A DNA stretch of 45,709 nucleotides, taken from NCBI GenBank assembly GCA_900088475.1, contig FLMG01000940.1, forward strand, positions 1,486 to 47,194. Reading direction: 5' to 3'. This DNA is from Hyphochytrium catenoides (lineage: Eukaryota > Sar > Hyphochytriomycetes > Hyphochytriales > Hyphochytriaceae). The position numbers and the translations under genes are program-made. Below are positions 11,205 through 44,420 of the stretch, one piece after another. The notes beneath the pieces are model-generated. The model was not told the origin of the DNA. It was given only the letters and a program-made list of their open reading frames with translations, and made no database searches. The stretch's first letter is position 1; every line of letters begins with the position of its first letter.

Positions 11205-11440
11205 TAACATCCCCTTCCCTCTTGCCTTCAATTTCCCTCTCCGTCCTTCTTTGTCTCCCTCCTTCTCCTCTTTTCTCTTTCTCTATCTCTCTCTCTCTCT
11301 GCCTAAAACTTCTTTCTCTCCTCTTTCTCTCTCCCTCTCTTCCCTTTTTGCTCATCCGCTGCCGTACTGCCTTCCTCCCTCTTTCTCTGCCATCCGCTCC
11401 CTCCCTTTTCCTCTCCTTCGGGCTTTCCCTTTCTTGGACA
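11205..11440. repeat. CT-rich tract downstream of USP7
   Basis: Pyrimidine-rich, imperfect CT/CCTT sequence just beyond the USP7 stop codon. The long plus-strand ORF through it is a Ser/Leu/Phe translation of the repeat. Confidence 0.8.
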
Positions 11441-11487
11441 TATAATGGTCGCATGAACAGAGAGAAAGGACACAGACACTTGTTAGC

Positions 11488-19444
<7,957 letters not shown>

Positions 19445-20710
19445 TGGACGTAGTGCCCGGTTTGGGTTTACAAGAGCTCGAGGAGCAAGGTCAAGGTCTC
19501 TTCTTGACCAGCAATCTCACCTCCAGACGGGTAACGAACCTAGTCCGGTACTACGGTCCAAGTTGCTAGAGAAGTAAAAGATAAACACAACCACCTGCCA
19601 TCTTTTTATCGACCACGAATTGAGGCTGGGAAGATAAGCACATAGACACCGTGGAAACCTCTCCTGTACCTATGCAGAGTGTACTTCGGAGCTCAAGCAG
19701 CAGGAGTTGAGGAGTGCGCAGCAGTTGTCACTTTCCGACAAGCTCAAGAAGAGTTGCGGCGAGAGGAGCACCTTTAAGTGTTCTGACTCTTCATCTGCAC
19801 AAGACTGATTATCTGTATTGAAGGCGCTTTAGTGCTGCCCAGTCGTCCTGAAGCCCATGTAGCAAAGGTTGCTTCACAGAGGAGATGGAAGGTGGACCAC
19901 AAACAAAAGGAAGACGATGATGATCGCGCGGCACGAAGATCCACTGTAAGTAGCGGACACCGCGAGGATAAGAAAAGACAAGTTTTGAAGCTTTGATGCA
20001 GCTTTCACTTTTTTGGGCCAAAGCCTCCCAATGGCTCCCTGCATAAGACCGTAATCTACAAACGATAAAGAATACATTTTTGGCAGCTCTCACGTTCGTC
20101 CAATTAATGGCAGGTTCAACGGGACCACCGCTTACCCACCTGACAAAAGACCTTTTATTTGACAGAGAATAGTTCAAAACTCACTATATAAAGTAAGATA
20201 AGATTGTGATTTTACCTCCCAAGTTAAGTTGTGGCATTATTCCTGATCCCTTCGTTCAGACTCAATATTTCTTTCATCTTATCCATCATATCCAGCTACA
20301 GGGGTTCATTTGGAGGCGGCATTCTTTGAGAACCTTTTGTCAACAGGAGGTGTGTGTGTTTTGGGCCCCACAAAGCAAAAGCGGGAGACAGAGGCCCCAA
20401 AAGGGAGCTTTCTCTATAGGAACATGGATGGAGAGAGAAATAGAAAGCAAATTTCGCGCGAAAAGCTGTGAAATGCCCAACAAAATAGGAAGGGCAGGGC
20501 GGCGCAATTCCATCGGTTAGTTCCCAAAGCTTTTCTACCTCGTCAACGGAGATTCACAGATTTTGCGGATCTCTTAAATGCTAGAGCTAGGCAAACCTCA
20601 AGAGCTGGCAATAGAGGCCTATTGAAAAGTCACTTACTTCTTACTTCGGGCTACCGACAGAAGGCGGGTCCTCATTGGTGTCTTACGGTTCCGCTGTCAA
20701 GACTTGAAGG
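19445..20710. other. Divergent USP7/LUC7 promoter region with ambiguous coding-like segments
   Basis: About 1.27 kb between two divergent genes. It is not silent. On the plus strand, 19805-19965 reads RPEAHVAKVASQRRWKVDHK then an Asp run and ends exactly at ACT|GTAAGT, a strong donor. Just before it, 19665-19795 is open in two frames rich in Gln/Glu/Lys. On the minus strand, 19809-19940 reads through after an acceptor-like CTACTTACAG (LPFVCGPPSISSVKQPLLHG, ending QDDWAALKRLQYR and stop), and a small ATG exon at 20177 ends at TGG|GTAAGC. The same bases give a donor on one strand and an acceptor on the other, so I cannot decide the strand. An extra short gene here is plausible. Confidence 0.4.
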
Positions 20711-23302
20711 ATGGTTGATGTTCAAAGAGAATTGCTGGACTCTTTGATGGGAGTCAATCGGGACGGCGATCGGCCGGATGCAGAAATCACGGTTCGTTGC
20801 TGCCAAGCTCTTTCAACTTGGTCATACTTTCTGAACATTATCGTAAAGACGGATTCAGGGTTGCTGTTGACTAATCCGATGATGTAGTGTCAAGAGTTCC
20901 TCCTGCGCTTTCACAGCGTTATCCCTCCTTTTCGTGGATCTACTTCCTGCTTTGCCGTCCTCTCTGTAGTCTCTCGCACTTTATCTAACACTCGCACTCT
21001 AGGACTTTCGTGACAAACGAGTCTGCAAACATTTCCTGTGTGGCCTTTGTCCACACGACCTCTTTGCGAGTACTACCAAGATGGATCTGGGCGAGTGTGA
21101 TAAGGTCCATGACGTCGACTTAAAGGCCCTGTAAGTAAAGTCCCCGGTAATAGAAGTAGTCTATAGGTAGACCCGAAGTAGCCTATAGGTACAACCGAGG
21201 CTTAATGTAGGGGAAGGTTCGGAGGGTCTTACAAGTGGTACGAGGGGTAATGCTCGGAGTCTAAGAAGGTCGAGCAGCAATCCAGCTGACGTCTAAGCGC
21301 CGTCAGCCCTGCCGCCGTTTCGAAGGCTATAACTTGAGCCGGAATGCAATGCGTTGCGAAAGTGTAAGAGTTAGGTCTGAGAGATAGTGCACGCTCCAGG
21401 GAGTCTGAGTCCACGATCAAAACAAAAGGATATGGGCAAGAATCAGTTGGGACGTAACTTTAGGTAGGATTCTGACGCTGCATCTTTCTTACAGATACGA
21501 CGAGGAGAGGAAGAAGCGTGATTTTGGCTATGAAGTTGAGTGGGAGAGGATGCTGTCCAACTTTGTCCAGGAATGCGACAGGAAGATGCAGGTCTGAAAA
21601 TGCTTGAACACTTCACTCGCAATATCCCTAACAATTCTGCATGGTTTTGGGACTGCTCTGTGGTCGTCCGTCTAGTCTTCGTCTTAATATCTGATTTGAA
21701 AGAGGGGGGTTGGATTCCTTTAACAGCTTTGCATCTGTAGAGGGCGCAAAAGCGTCTTGAGGAGCAGGAAGGCGGAGCTGTCCCATTAATTAACGTAGAA
21801 AACAACGCTCGCGTCCTTGAGATCACAGCAGAGATTCAGGAGACATTGAAGAAAGCGGAGGCAGCTGGCAAGTTTATACTTTAACTCGACTTTGGTCTCT
21901 TAGGGACTGCGTTCATTGTATTCCGACCTCAATCGTGCGCTATGATCAATCTAAACGTGGCGTGCGGCGTTACTAATTGTGATTGTGCGAACAGGAGAGG
22001 AAGGGGATGTTGACCTCTCCATGGAGTTGATGGCTAAGGTGGAAGAGCTCAATGTCAAGAAGGCAGAAGCCCAGGTAGGCCCATCTCATAGATGATGCGA
22101 ATAGGGACGAGCTGACAGCGATGCACGATAACCTCACCTAGAGCTAGTTAGAGTAGCAAGTGCATGCGGGGAGGGAGATAGCTTTTCATGAGAGGGAAGG
22201 GAAAGACGGTGAATTCTATCAGTTGAATGACTCACAGCCACAATCTAACTCTATTACGATGCTGGTCATCCTGTAGGCCGCGGCTCTAGTGACAACAGAG
22301 CCTGTGGCGAAAGAGACGAACGAGAGAAACCGTCTGGGTGCCTCTGCTAATCAGGTAAGACGAAATTTCCAGCATGCTCCCTACTCGTCGAGGTCCTACT
22401 TCGACCCTCATCTGAGCGACAGCGTTAAATGAAGGCTCTAGACATCTAGACGTCCATTTCTCCGCTTTCTGCTTTATTCAGGCGATAAGTTAGTATCTCT
22501 TGTTGCACCAACCCACACGAAGAGCGTCATGTGTTTTAGTCTAGCTGAATTTCCTTCCTCCCTCCAAGCTTACTTATCTGTAGCCTTGCTAAAGTTAAAG
22601 CTCTGTCTCTCTCCAATTCTCCACTCGCTGCAGAAACTCCGTGTTTGTGACGTATGCGGCGCCTTCCTTAGTATTTTCGACAGCGACCATCGCCTGGCTG
22701 AGCATTTTGGGGGGAAAATGCACCTTGGATACCTAAAGATAAGACAGTGCCTGAAGGAGCTGAGGGAAAAGAGAGAGAAAGAAAGAGAGGAGAGGAGAAA
22801 GAATGGTCTGCCAGAAGATGAAAGACGAGGAAGCGATCGGGGATTCGACCGCCGTCGGGACTTCAGGTACCTGGTTAACAGTTAACTTTTCCCTCCTCAT
22901 TCTTGCTCTCTCCATAATCTTTGTCAGTATCTCTACCTGCAACCGAGAGTAGCATTCTGTCATTAAGAGCTTGATTTATCATCCCAAAACCTTCCAGGCG
23001 GCGCTCGCGTTCGCGGTCCAGAGAGCGGTCAAGGTAAGGTCTATCGATCTGCTGCCCTCGAGACACAAGCACTTTCTAGACGCATTCTATAGCGTCTCTA
23101 GTATCGTCTTACTGTTTACTCCTGCTCCCATCTGTCTTATTTTTTACTCAGGGGACACAACCGCTACGGAAGGAGGAGCCGGGAGAGATATGACAACCGA
23201 TATGGAGGAGACAGGAGGAGGAGAGGAGGTGGACGCAGCGGAAGCCGCAGTCGTGACGGAGGAAGAGACAGGAGGAGACAGAGCCGAAGTCGCAGTCGAT
23301 GA
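20711..23302 (+). CDS. LUC7L: LUC7-like U1 snRNP splicing factor, 9 exons
   Basis: Component of the U1 snRNP that helps select 5' splice sites; nuclear. Predicted 336 aa. Exons: 20711-20791, 21003-21130, 21495-21591, 21741-21867, 21995-22074, 22277-22354, 22634-22866, 22998-23033, 23152-23302, phases closing exactly. N-terminus LLDSLMGVNRDGD, then first zinc finger (DKRVCKHFLCGLCPHDLF to MDLGECDKVHD), coiled-coil linker (EIQETLKKAEAAGEEGDVDL), second C2H2-type finger (LRVCDVCGAFLS to DHRLAEHFGGKMHLGY), an Arg/Glu helix and an RS-type tail rich in RSRSRER, GGDRRRRGGG and QSRSRSR. The intron after 21867 begins GCAAGT rather than GT; only that GC donor gives the conserved AEAAGEEGDVD join. The gene is divergent from USP7 and convergent with centrin (323 bp between stops). 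Confidence 0.96.
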
Positions 23303-23625
23303 TTACGTTTTGGTTACTGATTGACCTTAATGACATTCCTCTTTCGTCTGTACTGCACCGCAGTTTGTATCTCTTTACGGTCCCTGGTTCTTTAGAGTCG
23401 TAATTGACAGTGAGAAGATTCCGTTTGAGGCAAGCATTTGCCACGTGCTGTTTCTCTTGAGGCGCGGGCGACCGGTTTACTGCCTGCAATCCTTGCAGGG
23501 TATTCTCAGCTATGGTCTGGACTCTTACGTGCAGTCTTGATCTTCCCTTCCCTTCACGCTACTTCAGCTTTGAAAAATTGTTCCGTCTACAGCTACTGCC
23601 GATCTCGCTGGCTGGCGGAGGCCTA
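23303..23625. other. Convergent 3' intergenic region (LUC7/centrin)
   Basis: 323 bp between the LUC7 stop and the centrin stop. No protein similarity or RNA gene is visible. It should contain both 3' UTRs. Confidence 0.7.
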
Positions 23626-25588
23626 CTAGTCATCCATCCTCATAATGTTGAAAAATTCCTGTTGGTCGATAGCACCATCTTGGTTCTGATCAAACTCATC
23701 AATCATGGCCTGCGAAGGATAAATCAGGACGGAGAAGGACCGACATCTGCAGAGCATGTAAAAGAAAATTATACTGCGAGAGTGGAATTCATAAAAGTTG
23801 TTATCAGTCTGTGGCTCTAAGATGGCTACGAAGGAGTCCATGTGGCAAAACCACAGATAAGCTAACCAGATACCTGGAGCTCCTCGTCCGAGATATCTTC
23901 CCCTAGTTCCTTGGCGATGCGTCTTAAGTTCTAGATTCAGAAAGCGATGAGGCGAAAGAGACGAGGTAACCAGGAGTGTGCTCCAAGGACGATGAGAGTC
24001 TTAGGGACGAAAGAGAAGGAAGATTTATAGAAGATGGATACGAACAAATAACAGAACCATGGAGGTCCACAGACATCGTTAGAAGGACGCAAAGCAGATT
24101 AGCCTCTGTCGTATCAACCCCAAGGAGCCTTCAGTCTCTGTAATAACAGACCTTGACAAAGATGCGACCATTGCCATCGCTGTCGAACAGTGAAAAGGCC
24201 TGCACAAACCGAAGGTTTAAGAGATTAGAATCAAGAGCAGGACAGCGATTGAGGATACACAGTTTGCCCAGAAAGGTTATATGTACGTAACCAGAGCTGG
24301 ATATGAAAAGCAATCCCACCTCACGCAGATCATCCACGGGATCCCTAGCTAGCACTTTATCTGTCACTTAAAACGAGAAGGAGGTTAGGCTTAGTTAGCC
24401 GCAAGCAAAGGCGCATGCGGCAAAGGTAAGAGGAAAGACACAGCAAGCCTGATGGATAGAAGGTGTTTAGCTGTAGAATGACCGCAACTTGAGAGACTGT
24501 GGACGGCTGAAGTGATTAAGTGGGGTCTTAGGCAGTGTCAAAGGTCAAGAACAGGTGCTAGGTGGATCCCAACCCAACAAAGCGACGACTGCTGGAACTA
24601 ATAGTATACACATTGCAGGGCAGAGACTATTGGACAACAGAGGGGAAGCCGTCGATGACTGAAGAGGTACTAGGCAGGAGCAGAGCTAATCTTTCTTACT
24701 AATGTCCAAGAAGTCATCGATATTTATGGTCCCGACGCCTTCTCTGTCAACCTTGTTGACAAGCTGCAGGACCTCGTTTTTCTTCACAGGATAGCCCAAC
24801 GCTTTCATCGCGACCTGCACACAAAGATAAGATAGAGAAAGGAAAGAAGAGACCAGGTGTAAGGAGGCTTGGCCTGAGCGAGAGGCAAGGAAAAGACCGA
24901 AAGAAGGCGGACACGTGAAGATAACACTGCCGGAGGTAGGATGACCAGTGAAGCAGTAGGAAAGAGAGAAACTCAGTCTCAAAGAGGAGATCGATGAACA
25001 ATGGTCTTATAGACAAACAGAGGAGCGCCGCTCGAAACGACGATCCAGGCCTTTGTCTTATAAGTCAGGTTCACATTTGGTTATGGGAGAGCGCTATTAA
25101 AGCAATTAGGCTGACCGAAGCGATCGTGACAGCGGACGATAGCAGAAGAAGTGTGGTCATGAACAGGGATGAGATGCACAGTCTTACCTTGACTTCATGG
25201 TAGCCAATTCGGCCCGTCTTCTCGAAATCAAAGAGCTCAAACGCATCTCTCAGCTCCTTCTTCTGTGCCTCGGAGAGATATTTGCGAGGAGGCTGGAGAA
25301 GATGATTTGTAAGGCCAAGAAATGTGACAGAGCAAGCGAATCAAGATGGAAGAGTGTGGAGACCAGAAAGGAGGGTAATGGCCACGCTGGTGGCAGTTCA
25401 GGAGGAAAGGCGGAGTTGAGCCCAAGAGACGCCCACACGCAGTACTTATGGAATCGACATAGTCAAGCAAACCCTTCAGCCACCCTGCGACAAACCTTTT
25501 TCCTCCCATGAATAGGCGCTCTTGGTTTCTGCACGCGGGAGATGTCGGGCTTGGCCAGCCAGAACTTCTGTGACTCGGAGTAGCTCAT
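23626..25588 (-). CDS. CETN: Centrin (caltractin), 7 exons
   Basis: EF-hand calcium-binding protein of basal bodies and centrioles; predicted 182 aa. Exons: 25496-25588, 25188-25292, 24700-24814, 24320-24366, 24152-24199, 23874-23930, 23626-23709; all phases match. The N-terminal extension (MSYSESQKFWLAKPDISRVQ) precedes the centrin core RKYLSEAQKKELRDAFELFD. EF loops: DFEKTGRIGYHE, DREGVGTINIDD, DSDGNGRIFVKN and DQNQDGAIDQQE. Loop 4 is canonical. Loop 3 has Asn instead of Glu at position 12 and loop 2 has Val at position 5, so high-affinity calcium binding is expected mainly at the fourth site, with loop 1 possibly contributing. Linker blocks VAMKALGYPVKKNEV and NLRRIAKELGEDISDEELQ are typical of centrins and distinguish it from calmodulin. 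The protein ends NIMRMDD. Whether it is closer to the CETN1/2 or CETN3 group needs a tree. Confidence 0.95.
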
Positions 25589-26487
25589 CCGTACCTCTGT
25601 GTCTTCTTCTTCGAAAGCGTTTCCTTACTCCTGCTCCTCTCGAATACCCTTCCTCGCCTTGTGCCGTGGCCAGGTGCCTTCGGCTTGGGCCTGCTCAGTA
25701 TGCACTTCGGTTCGATATTCTAGAGATATCCTCGTAAGAAGAGAAGAAGCAGTGAGGCAGGCGGCAGTAAGCTTCGATGGCCTCGGTGTTGCTTTGCTTT
25801 GAGGCAGCAGCTTGAAGCCCGGGGCAGCCGGCGGAGGACTGTAAAAGCGAGGGAAGGCAAAAAAGGTCAGCTCATAGCTTCAAACGGTTTTCACTACATA
25901 AGAGCGCTATCTCGTTCAAGATCAGCTAATCTCGGACCATTGTACTTGCTTTAGGACAGCTACGTACAAATACTTCTTGATAAAGGTAGATATTCGTATA
26001 TATGTTAGGGTATAGCTGTTATTTTAGGGAGAGGGAGGAAGTTTGGGGAGGAGAGCAGCGAGCACTTCAGACCATCATCAGCGAACCATCAGCCTCTCCT
26101 TCCTTCATCGTTCATCATCATTCTTGCCCTCAGGCTGCAGCATCAGACTGGAAGTCCGTGGCTCTTCCGACACAAAGACATCATTCTGGACGTCAGGGTT
26201 TGGCGGCTGTGCGGCCACTCGGGGTGCTGCTTTCTCTTCTGAAGGTCTAGCTGGAAGGCTACGTTGGCTAAGGACAACTGTAGGTGCATGGCGAAGCTGA
26301 TTCTGAGTCCCCTTCTCTCCTCTTTCATTGTTCCCTTCTTTTTTACTTGGTCTCTTCCAACTCCGTTATCTTCGTGCTGTATCTCTATCTGCAGGTCATG
26401 GACTACGTTGAAAGCGCCCATTCCTCTTCTTCCTCTCGTTTTCTATCTCTGATTTTCTGTCCACATCTTGTTAGGCTTCTCACAGGG
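25589..26487. other. Divergent centrin/DHX57-like promoter region
   Basis: About 0.9 kb between two divergent starts, presumably holding both promoters and 5' UTRs. A minus-strand frame at 26105-26245 (contains VAAQPPNPDVQNDVFVSEEP and a stop after KNDDER) looks protein-like, but I cannot connect it to an ATG or an upstream exon. On the plus strand the frame of the helicase start is open upstream to an acceptor-like CTATCTGCAG near 26395, so an upstream exon or 5' UTR intron is possible. Confidence 0.5.
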
Positions 26488-37795
<11,308 letters not shown>

Positions 37796-38397
37796 TCTCA
37801 ACGCTGAATATTTCAAGACCAATTGTTTTGAACCTTGGATCTTCTGTTCACGACGCAAGGGGCAAGATCCGCCACTAAAGCTGCCCAGAAGCTCACGCTT
37901 AGGACAGGTCCTTTCAGGACGAAGTTGGAGCCATCAAGAATCTAATCTGCTGGCTTGGGAAGACCGCCCTACCATCTTGCATTGGATGGACTTCAAGCCT
38001 CTCTCTCCGCTAAAATTTTGGATTGCCCATGGCTAGTGAGTTAACTTCATAGCACAATGCGTTTAACGTCCCAGATGGAAGATTGCTATTCACACGAAGA
38101 CGCAAGTAGGGTAAAAATATAGTTAACTTAAGGTATATATCTCAGGCCAATACGTCCACCTATAATGATTCTCCAGTCTCCTCTACATCTTTGCCATTTT
38201 CATCCGTTCGCCCTTCGGTCGTTCCCTTTTGCAACTCCTCCTCACTGCTCGCCTCCCAACAAAAGGCCGCCTTTCACAGTCAGCCTCATCTCTCTGATAC
38301 TAACAAATCGTTCACACCGCGCCTAGTCTTCTAACAGCTCTGTTTTGAGTACGTTCAACGCTTCACGCCTTGATTGTTTTGGTCAATGATGGCCAAG
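37796..38397. other. Convergent 3' intergenic region (DHX57-like/beta-tubulin)
   Basis: About 600 bp between two convergent stop codons. I see no coding exon, repeat or RNA gene. An AT-richer patch near 38100-38165 may hold cleavage and polyadenylation signals, but no clean AATAAA is present. Confidence 0.6.
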
Positions 38398-41713
<3,316 letters not shown>

Positions 41714-43702
41714 TTAGCGCAGCCTCTTCTGCGGAGCGGTTGTTGGATTCTTGGCCTTCTTCTTGGCAGCTTTAGTCGTAGGGACCGCTGTGGCAGGCTT
41801 TGCCGTACCTGCCGGCGCAGTGGTCATGGCAGCGGCTGACGTGGGATTCTTTGCTACCGTTGGGGCCACAGCAGAGGTTGGAGTGGCTGCCGTCATCATG
41901 GCTCCAGCGTTGTTCATGTTGTTGGTGATGCCATTCATCATGTTCTGGATGGTGTTCATGTTCCCGTTGATGGCCGTCATAGCGTTCATGTTATTAACAG
42001 TGTTCATCATATTGTTGATGACGTTCATATTGGTGTTGATCGCATTCATGTTGGCGTTGATGGCATTCATATTGTTCATATTGACGGCGTTGATGTTCCC
42101 GTTATTATTGGCTCCTTGAGCGAGAAGGGCGAGCTGATTGCTGACAAAGTTGAGGCACTGTGGGACTGTTAGTAGCTGGTTCGCTGCCACTTGCCCATTG
42201 ACGAGAACGGCTTGCTGTTGCCCGTTGACGGGTACAGGCTGCCCATTGGCTGCTAGCACGGCACCATTCTGTTGAACGACAGGAACGTTGCCATTGTTAG
42301 CACCAGCGGCGCCAACCATATTGTTAACGGCAACAATTGCACCGTTCTGTTGTTGTTGTTGAAGAACCTGGCCATTAGCAGCTGGTATATTGCCATTCAC
42401 CGCCCCAGCTCCGCCTACCATGTTGTTGACTGGGACGTTGCCGTTGATACCTGCTGCCGCTTTGTTGCTATTCACTGGTAACTGCTGCTGCTGCTGTCCT
42501 CCAGCCACTTGGCCATTCGCGCCGCCTACTGCGGCCCCATTGTTCATCACTGGTACTTGGCCGTTCACTCCGCCTACCACGGCACCGTTGTTGTTCAATG
42601 GAACTTGACCGTTGACTCCTCCGACGACCGCGCCATTGTTAGCTGCCGGGATGTTTGCGGGGTTACCGTTATTTCCCATGCTATTCGCCGGCGCCTGTCC
42701 ATTTACTCCTCCTACAGCCCCGCCATTGTTCCCGTTAACGCCGCCTCCCATCCCGTTAGCTGCCAGAACATTCAGGGCATCGTTCAAGTTTAATAGGCCC
42801 TGAGAGGTAACCTGGCCTGTTTGCACGTTCCAGTCCGTAGTGTGGAACCCAAAGCCCGTATCGGTCACGGCCAGGCCCAGGAAACGAATGTTGCCTTGAA
42901 TGTTGGCCGGTGCCTGCCATTGAAGGCCGACATACACACTCTGAGTGCCAAAGACCTGTCCCAGCGCGGTCTGAAGCTGAGCTAGCTGCGGATCTGCCAC
43001 CTGGACATCGCCGTCCTTGAAGAGCAAGGTCGAGTGGATTGCTGCGACGTTTGCATTAGGAGGAAGCCCCAAAGGTTGGGCACATGCCTGGAAGTTGGCC
43101 ATGCGGGGTGCCGTTTGGCCATTCTGATCCGTTGCCAGGCCAAAGTCGGTGAAGGTGCCAACAGCTTGGCCTGTTGCCGTGTCAATAGCGAAAAGGAAGG
43201 CTCCATCAAGAGGTGTACCTGTCCCTTGTTGAGGGGGATTCTGCTGTGCGTTTTTGATGGGCTGCGCAGCGTTAGACACAAGGGAGAGCGTGTAAGTTTG
43301 TCCTGGCTGGAAAGGGATGGCGTTGTTCAGCAGGTTGTTAGGATTGAGCTGGCCCTTTGCTGGGGCGATGGTGACTCCGATGACCTGGTTGTTGGCGTTA
43401 ATGTCCATATCATTGTTGTGGAATGTGGCTAGAGATCTAGCAATGGCCATTGGATTCTGTCCTTTCCCCTGGGCATTAGTGTATGGGTTCTGAGCTCCGT
43501 TGCTCTGAATTGTAGGGGCAATAGCGTCAGAGTTAGCGATAATATCCGCCGAGACTTTGCCCACAGAGAAAATTAACTGGCCAGCCTGAGGATCAAGGGA
43601 GCAGAGGACACCTGGCATCCACAAGGCGCCACTGGTAAACGCGTACGCCTTCTGTGAGACAGAGAATAAGATAGCGGTCAACAAGGACGAAGAGAGCTTC
43701 AT
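41714..43702 (-). CDS. Secreted Asn-rich protein with elastin-like and heptad repeats, single exon
   Basis: I do not recognise a family. Predicted 662 aa from the ATG at 43702; an in-frame ATG at 43801 adds 33 residues but would place the hydrophobic stretch internally, so the downstream start, giving a clean signal peptide (MKLSSSLLTAILFSVSQKAY), is preferred. Mature regions: (1) a globular-looking domain of about 290 residues (ALWMPGVLCSLDPQAGQLIF, IPFQPGQTYTLSLVSN, GFHTTDWNVQTGQV); (2) about 190 residues of Gly/Val/Asn/Gln repeats, with three close copies of GAVVGGVNGQVP-like units and short poly-Gln runs; (3) a Leu-rich patch with one Cys (LTVPQCLNFVSNQLALLAQG); (4) Asn/Met heptads (NMNAINANMNAINTNMNVIN); (5) a Thr/Ala/Pro tail ending in Lys/Arg. 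It resembles an extracellular matrix, wall or adhesive protein in composition only. It is intronless among intron-rich neighbours. No transmembrane segment beyond the signal was seen. Confidence 0.8.
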   Translation of the reverse strand: MKLSSSLLTAILFSVSQKAYAFTSGALWMPGVLCSLDPQAGQLIFSVGKVSADIIANSDAIAPTIQSNGAQNPYTNAQGKGQNPMAIARSLATFHNNDMDINANNQVIGVTIAPAKGQLNPNNLLNNAIPFQPGQTYTLSLVSNAAQPIKNAQQNPPQQGTGTPLDGAFLFAIDTATGQAVGTFTDFGLATDQNGQTAPRMANFQACAQPLGLPPNANVAAIHSTLLFKDGDVQVADPQLAQLQTALGQVFGTQSVYVGLQWQAPANIQGNIRFLGLAVTDTGFGFHTTDWNVQTGQVTSQGLLNLNDALNVLAANGMGGGVNGNNGGAVGGVNGQAPANSMGNNGNPANIPAANNGAVVGGVNGQVPLNNNGAVVGGVNGQVPVMNNGAAVGGANGQVAGGQQQQQLPVNSNKAAAGINGNVPVNNMVGGAGAVNGNIPAANGQVLQQQQQNGAIVAVNNMVGAAGANNGNVPVVQQNGAVLAANGQPVPVNGQQQAVLVNGQVAANQLLTVPQCLNFVSNQLALLAQGANNNGNINAVNMNNMNAINANMNAINTNMNVINNMMNTVNNMNAMTAINGNMNTIQNMMNGITNNMNNAGAMMTAATPTSAVAPTVAKNPTSAAAMTTAPAGTAKPATAVPTTKAAKKKAKNPTTAPQKRLR

Positions 43703-44109
43703 GGCAATCGGGCAAAAGAGGCACCAAGCCACTGTATCATGAGAAAGAGATCGACGTGGCAAGGGAGCAGGAACGAAGACGAAAGCGTCGAGATAAAGCA
43801 ATCGGCCCGCTGTGGCTGTGCGTGGCAGAAAGCTCTGAAGGCTGCAGGGGGACAGCTAGCGCGGGTGCAGCGCTGCTTTTGTCCGTTTGGAAGGTAGGAG
43901 GAAGGTTTGATAATGAAGAGCTCACGCCTACGACCTTTCCTGCTTGTCCCATAGTCTGGTTCTTCTCCCATCTTCCCTACCTTCTCCTTTCCCTTCTCTT
44001 TGTACACAGCGTCTGCGTCCTCTACTCCTTTCTCTTCCGAGAGTGGGGAGGACATCCTCCTGCTTCTCTGGTGTGGTGCTCTAGAGATGTGACTATGGAA
44101 GCAGGAGGC

Positions 44110-44334
44110 CGATGGCGCAACTCTACCTCTCTCCTTTGCGATCTCCTCTTCTCTCTTCCTCTCTTCTTTCTCTCTTTTTTCATGTCTCTGCTCTCCTCTC
44201 TCGCTCCATCTCCTCTCTCCCTCTCCCTCTCTCCCTCTCCCTCTCTCTCTGTCTCTCCGTGTTTCTCTCTCGCTCTCCCTGTTTCTCTCTCTCTGTCCCT
44301 GCCTCTCTCCCTCTCTCCCTCTCTTTCTCTCTCT

Positions 44335-44408
<74 letters not shown>

Positions 44409-44420
44409 TCTGTTTTCTCT
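44110..44420. repeat. CT-rich tract upstream of the secreted-protein gene
   Basis: TC-dominated tract with a nearly pure (TC)n core at about 44340-44375. On the sense strand of the minus-strand gene it is a GA tract about 410-720 bp upstream of the ATG. Confidence 0.9.

Larger units (their letters stand above)
8957..11487. other. 2.5 kb without a confident gene; isolated coding-like segments and repeats
   Basis: Upstream of the TBC gene and downstream of USP7. I could not assemble a gene. Coding-like fragments include a minus-strand segment near 10014-10075 (ARTFCLEDVLQLILPYLE followed by GTAGAG), a minus-strand frame at about 10834-10950 (GSTVVLLGKPRAVLERQGAG), and a plus-strand frame over the same bases that ends near 11020 (contains PTQPWAFPEAPPWSQNGW). 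A plus frame ends at 10464 with an overlapping AATAAA at 10449. These could be exons of an unannotated gene or chance frames in GC-richer sequence. GA tracts lie at about 9280-9310 and 9540-9620, and CT tracts at 10264-10372, 10536-10564 and 11205-11440. Confidence 0.5.

Noticed and set aside
41751-42119. Hydrophobic plus-strand ORF opposite the secreted-protein gene
   Set aside because: It mirrors the Asn/Met/Ala codons of the minus-strand repeats (AAC/ATG become GTT/CAT), so apparent membrane segments are an artefact.
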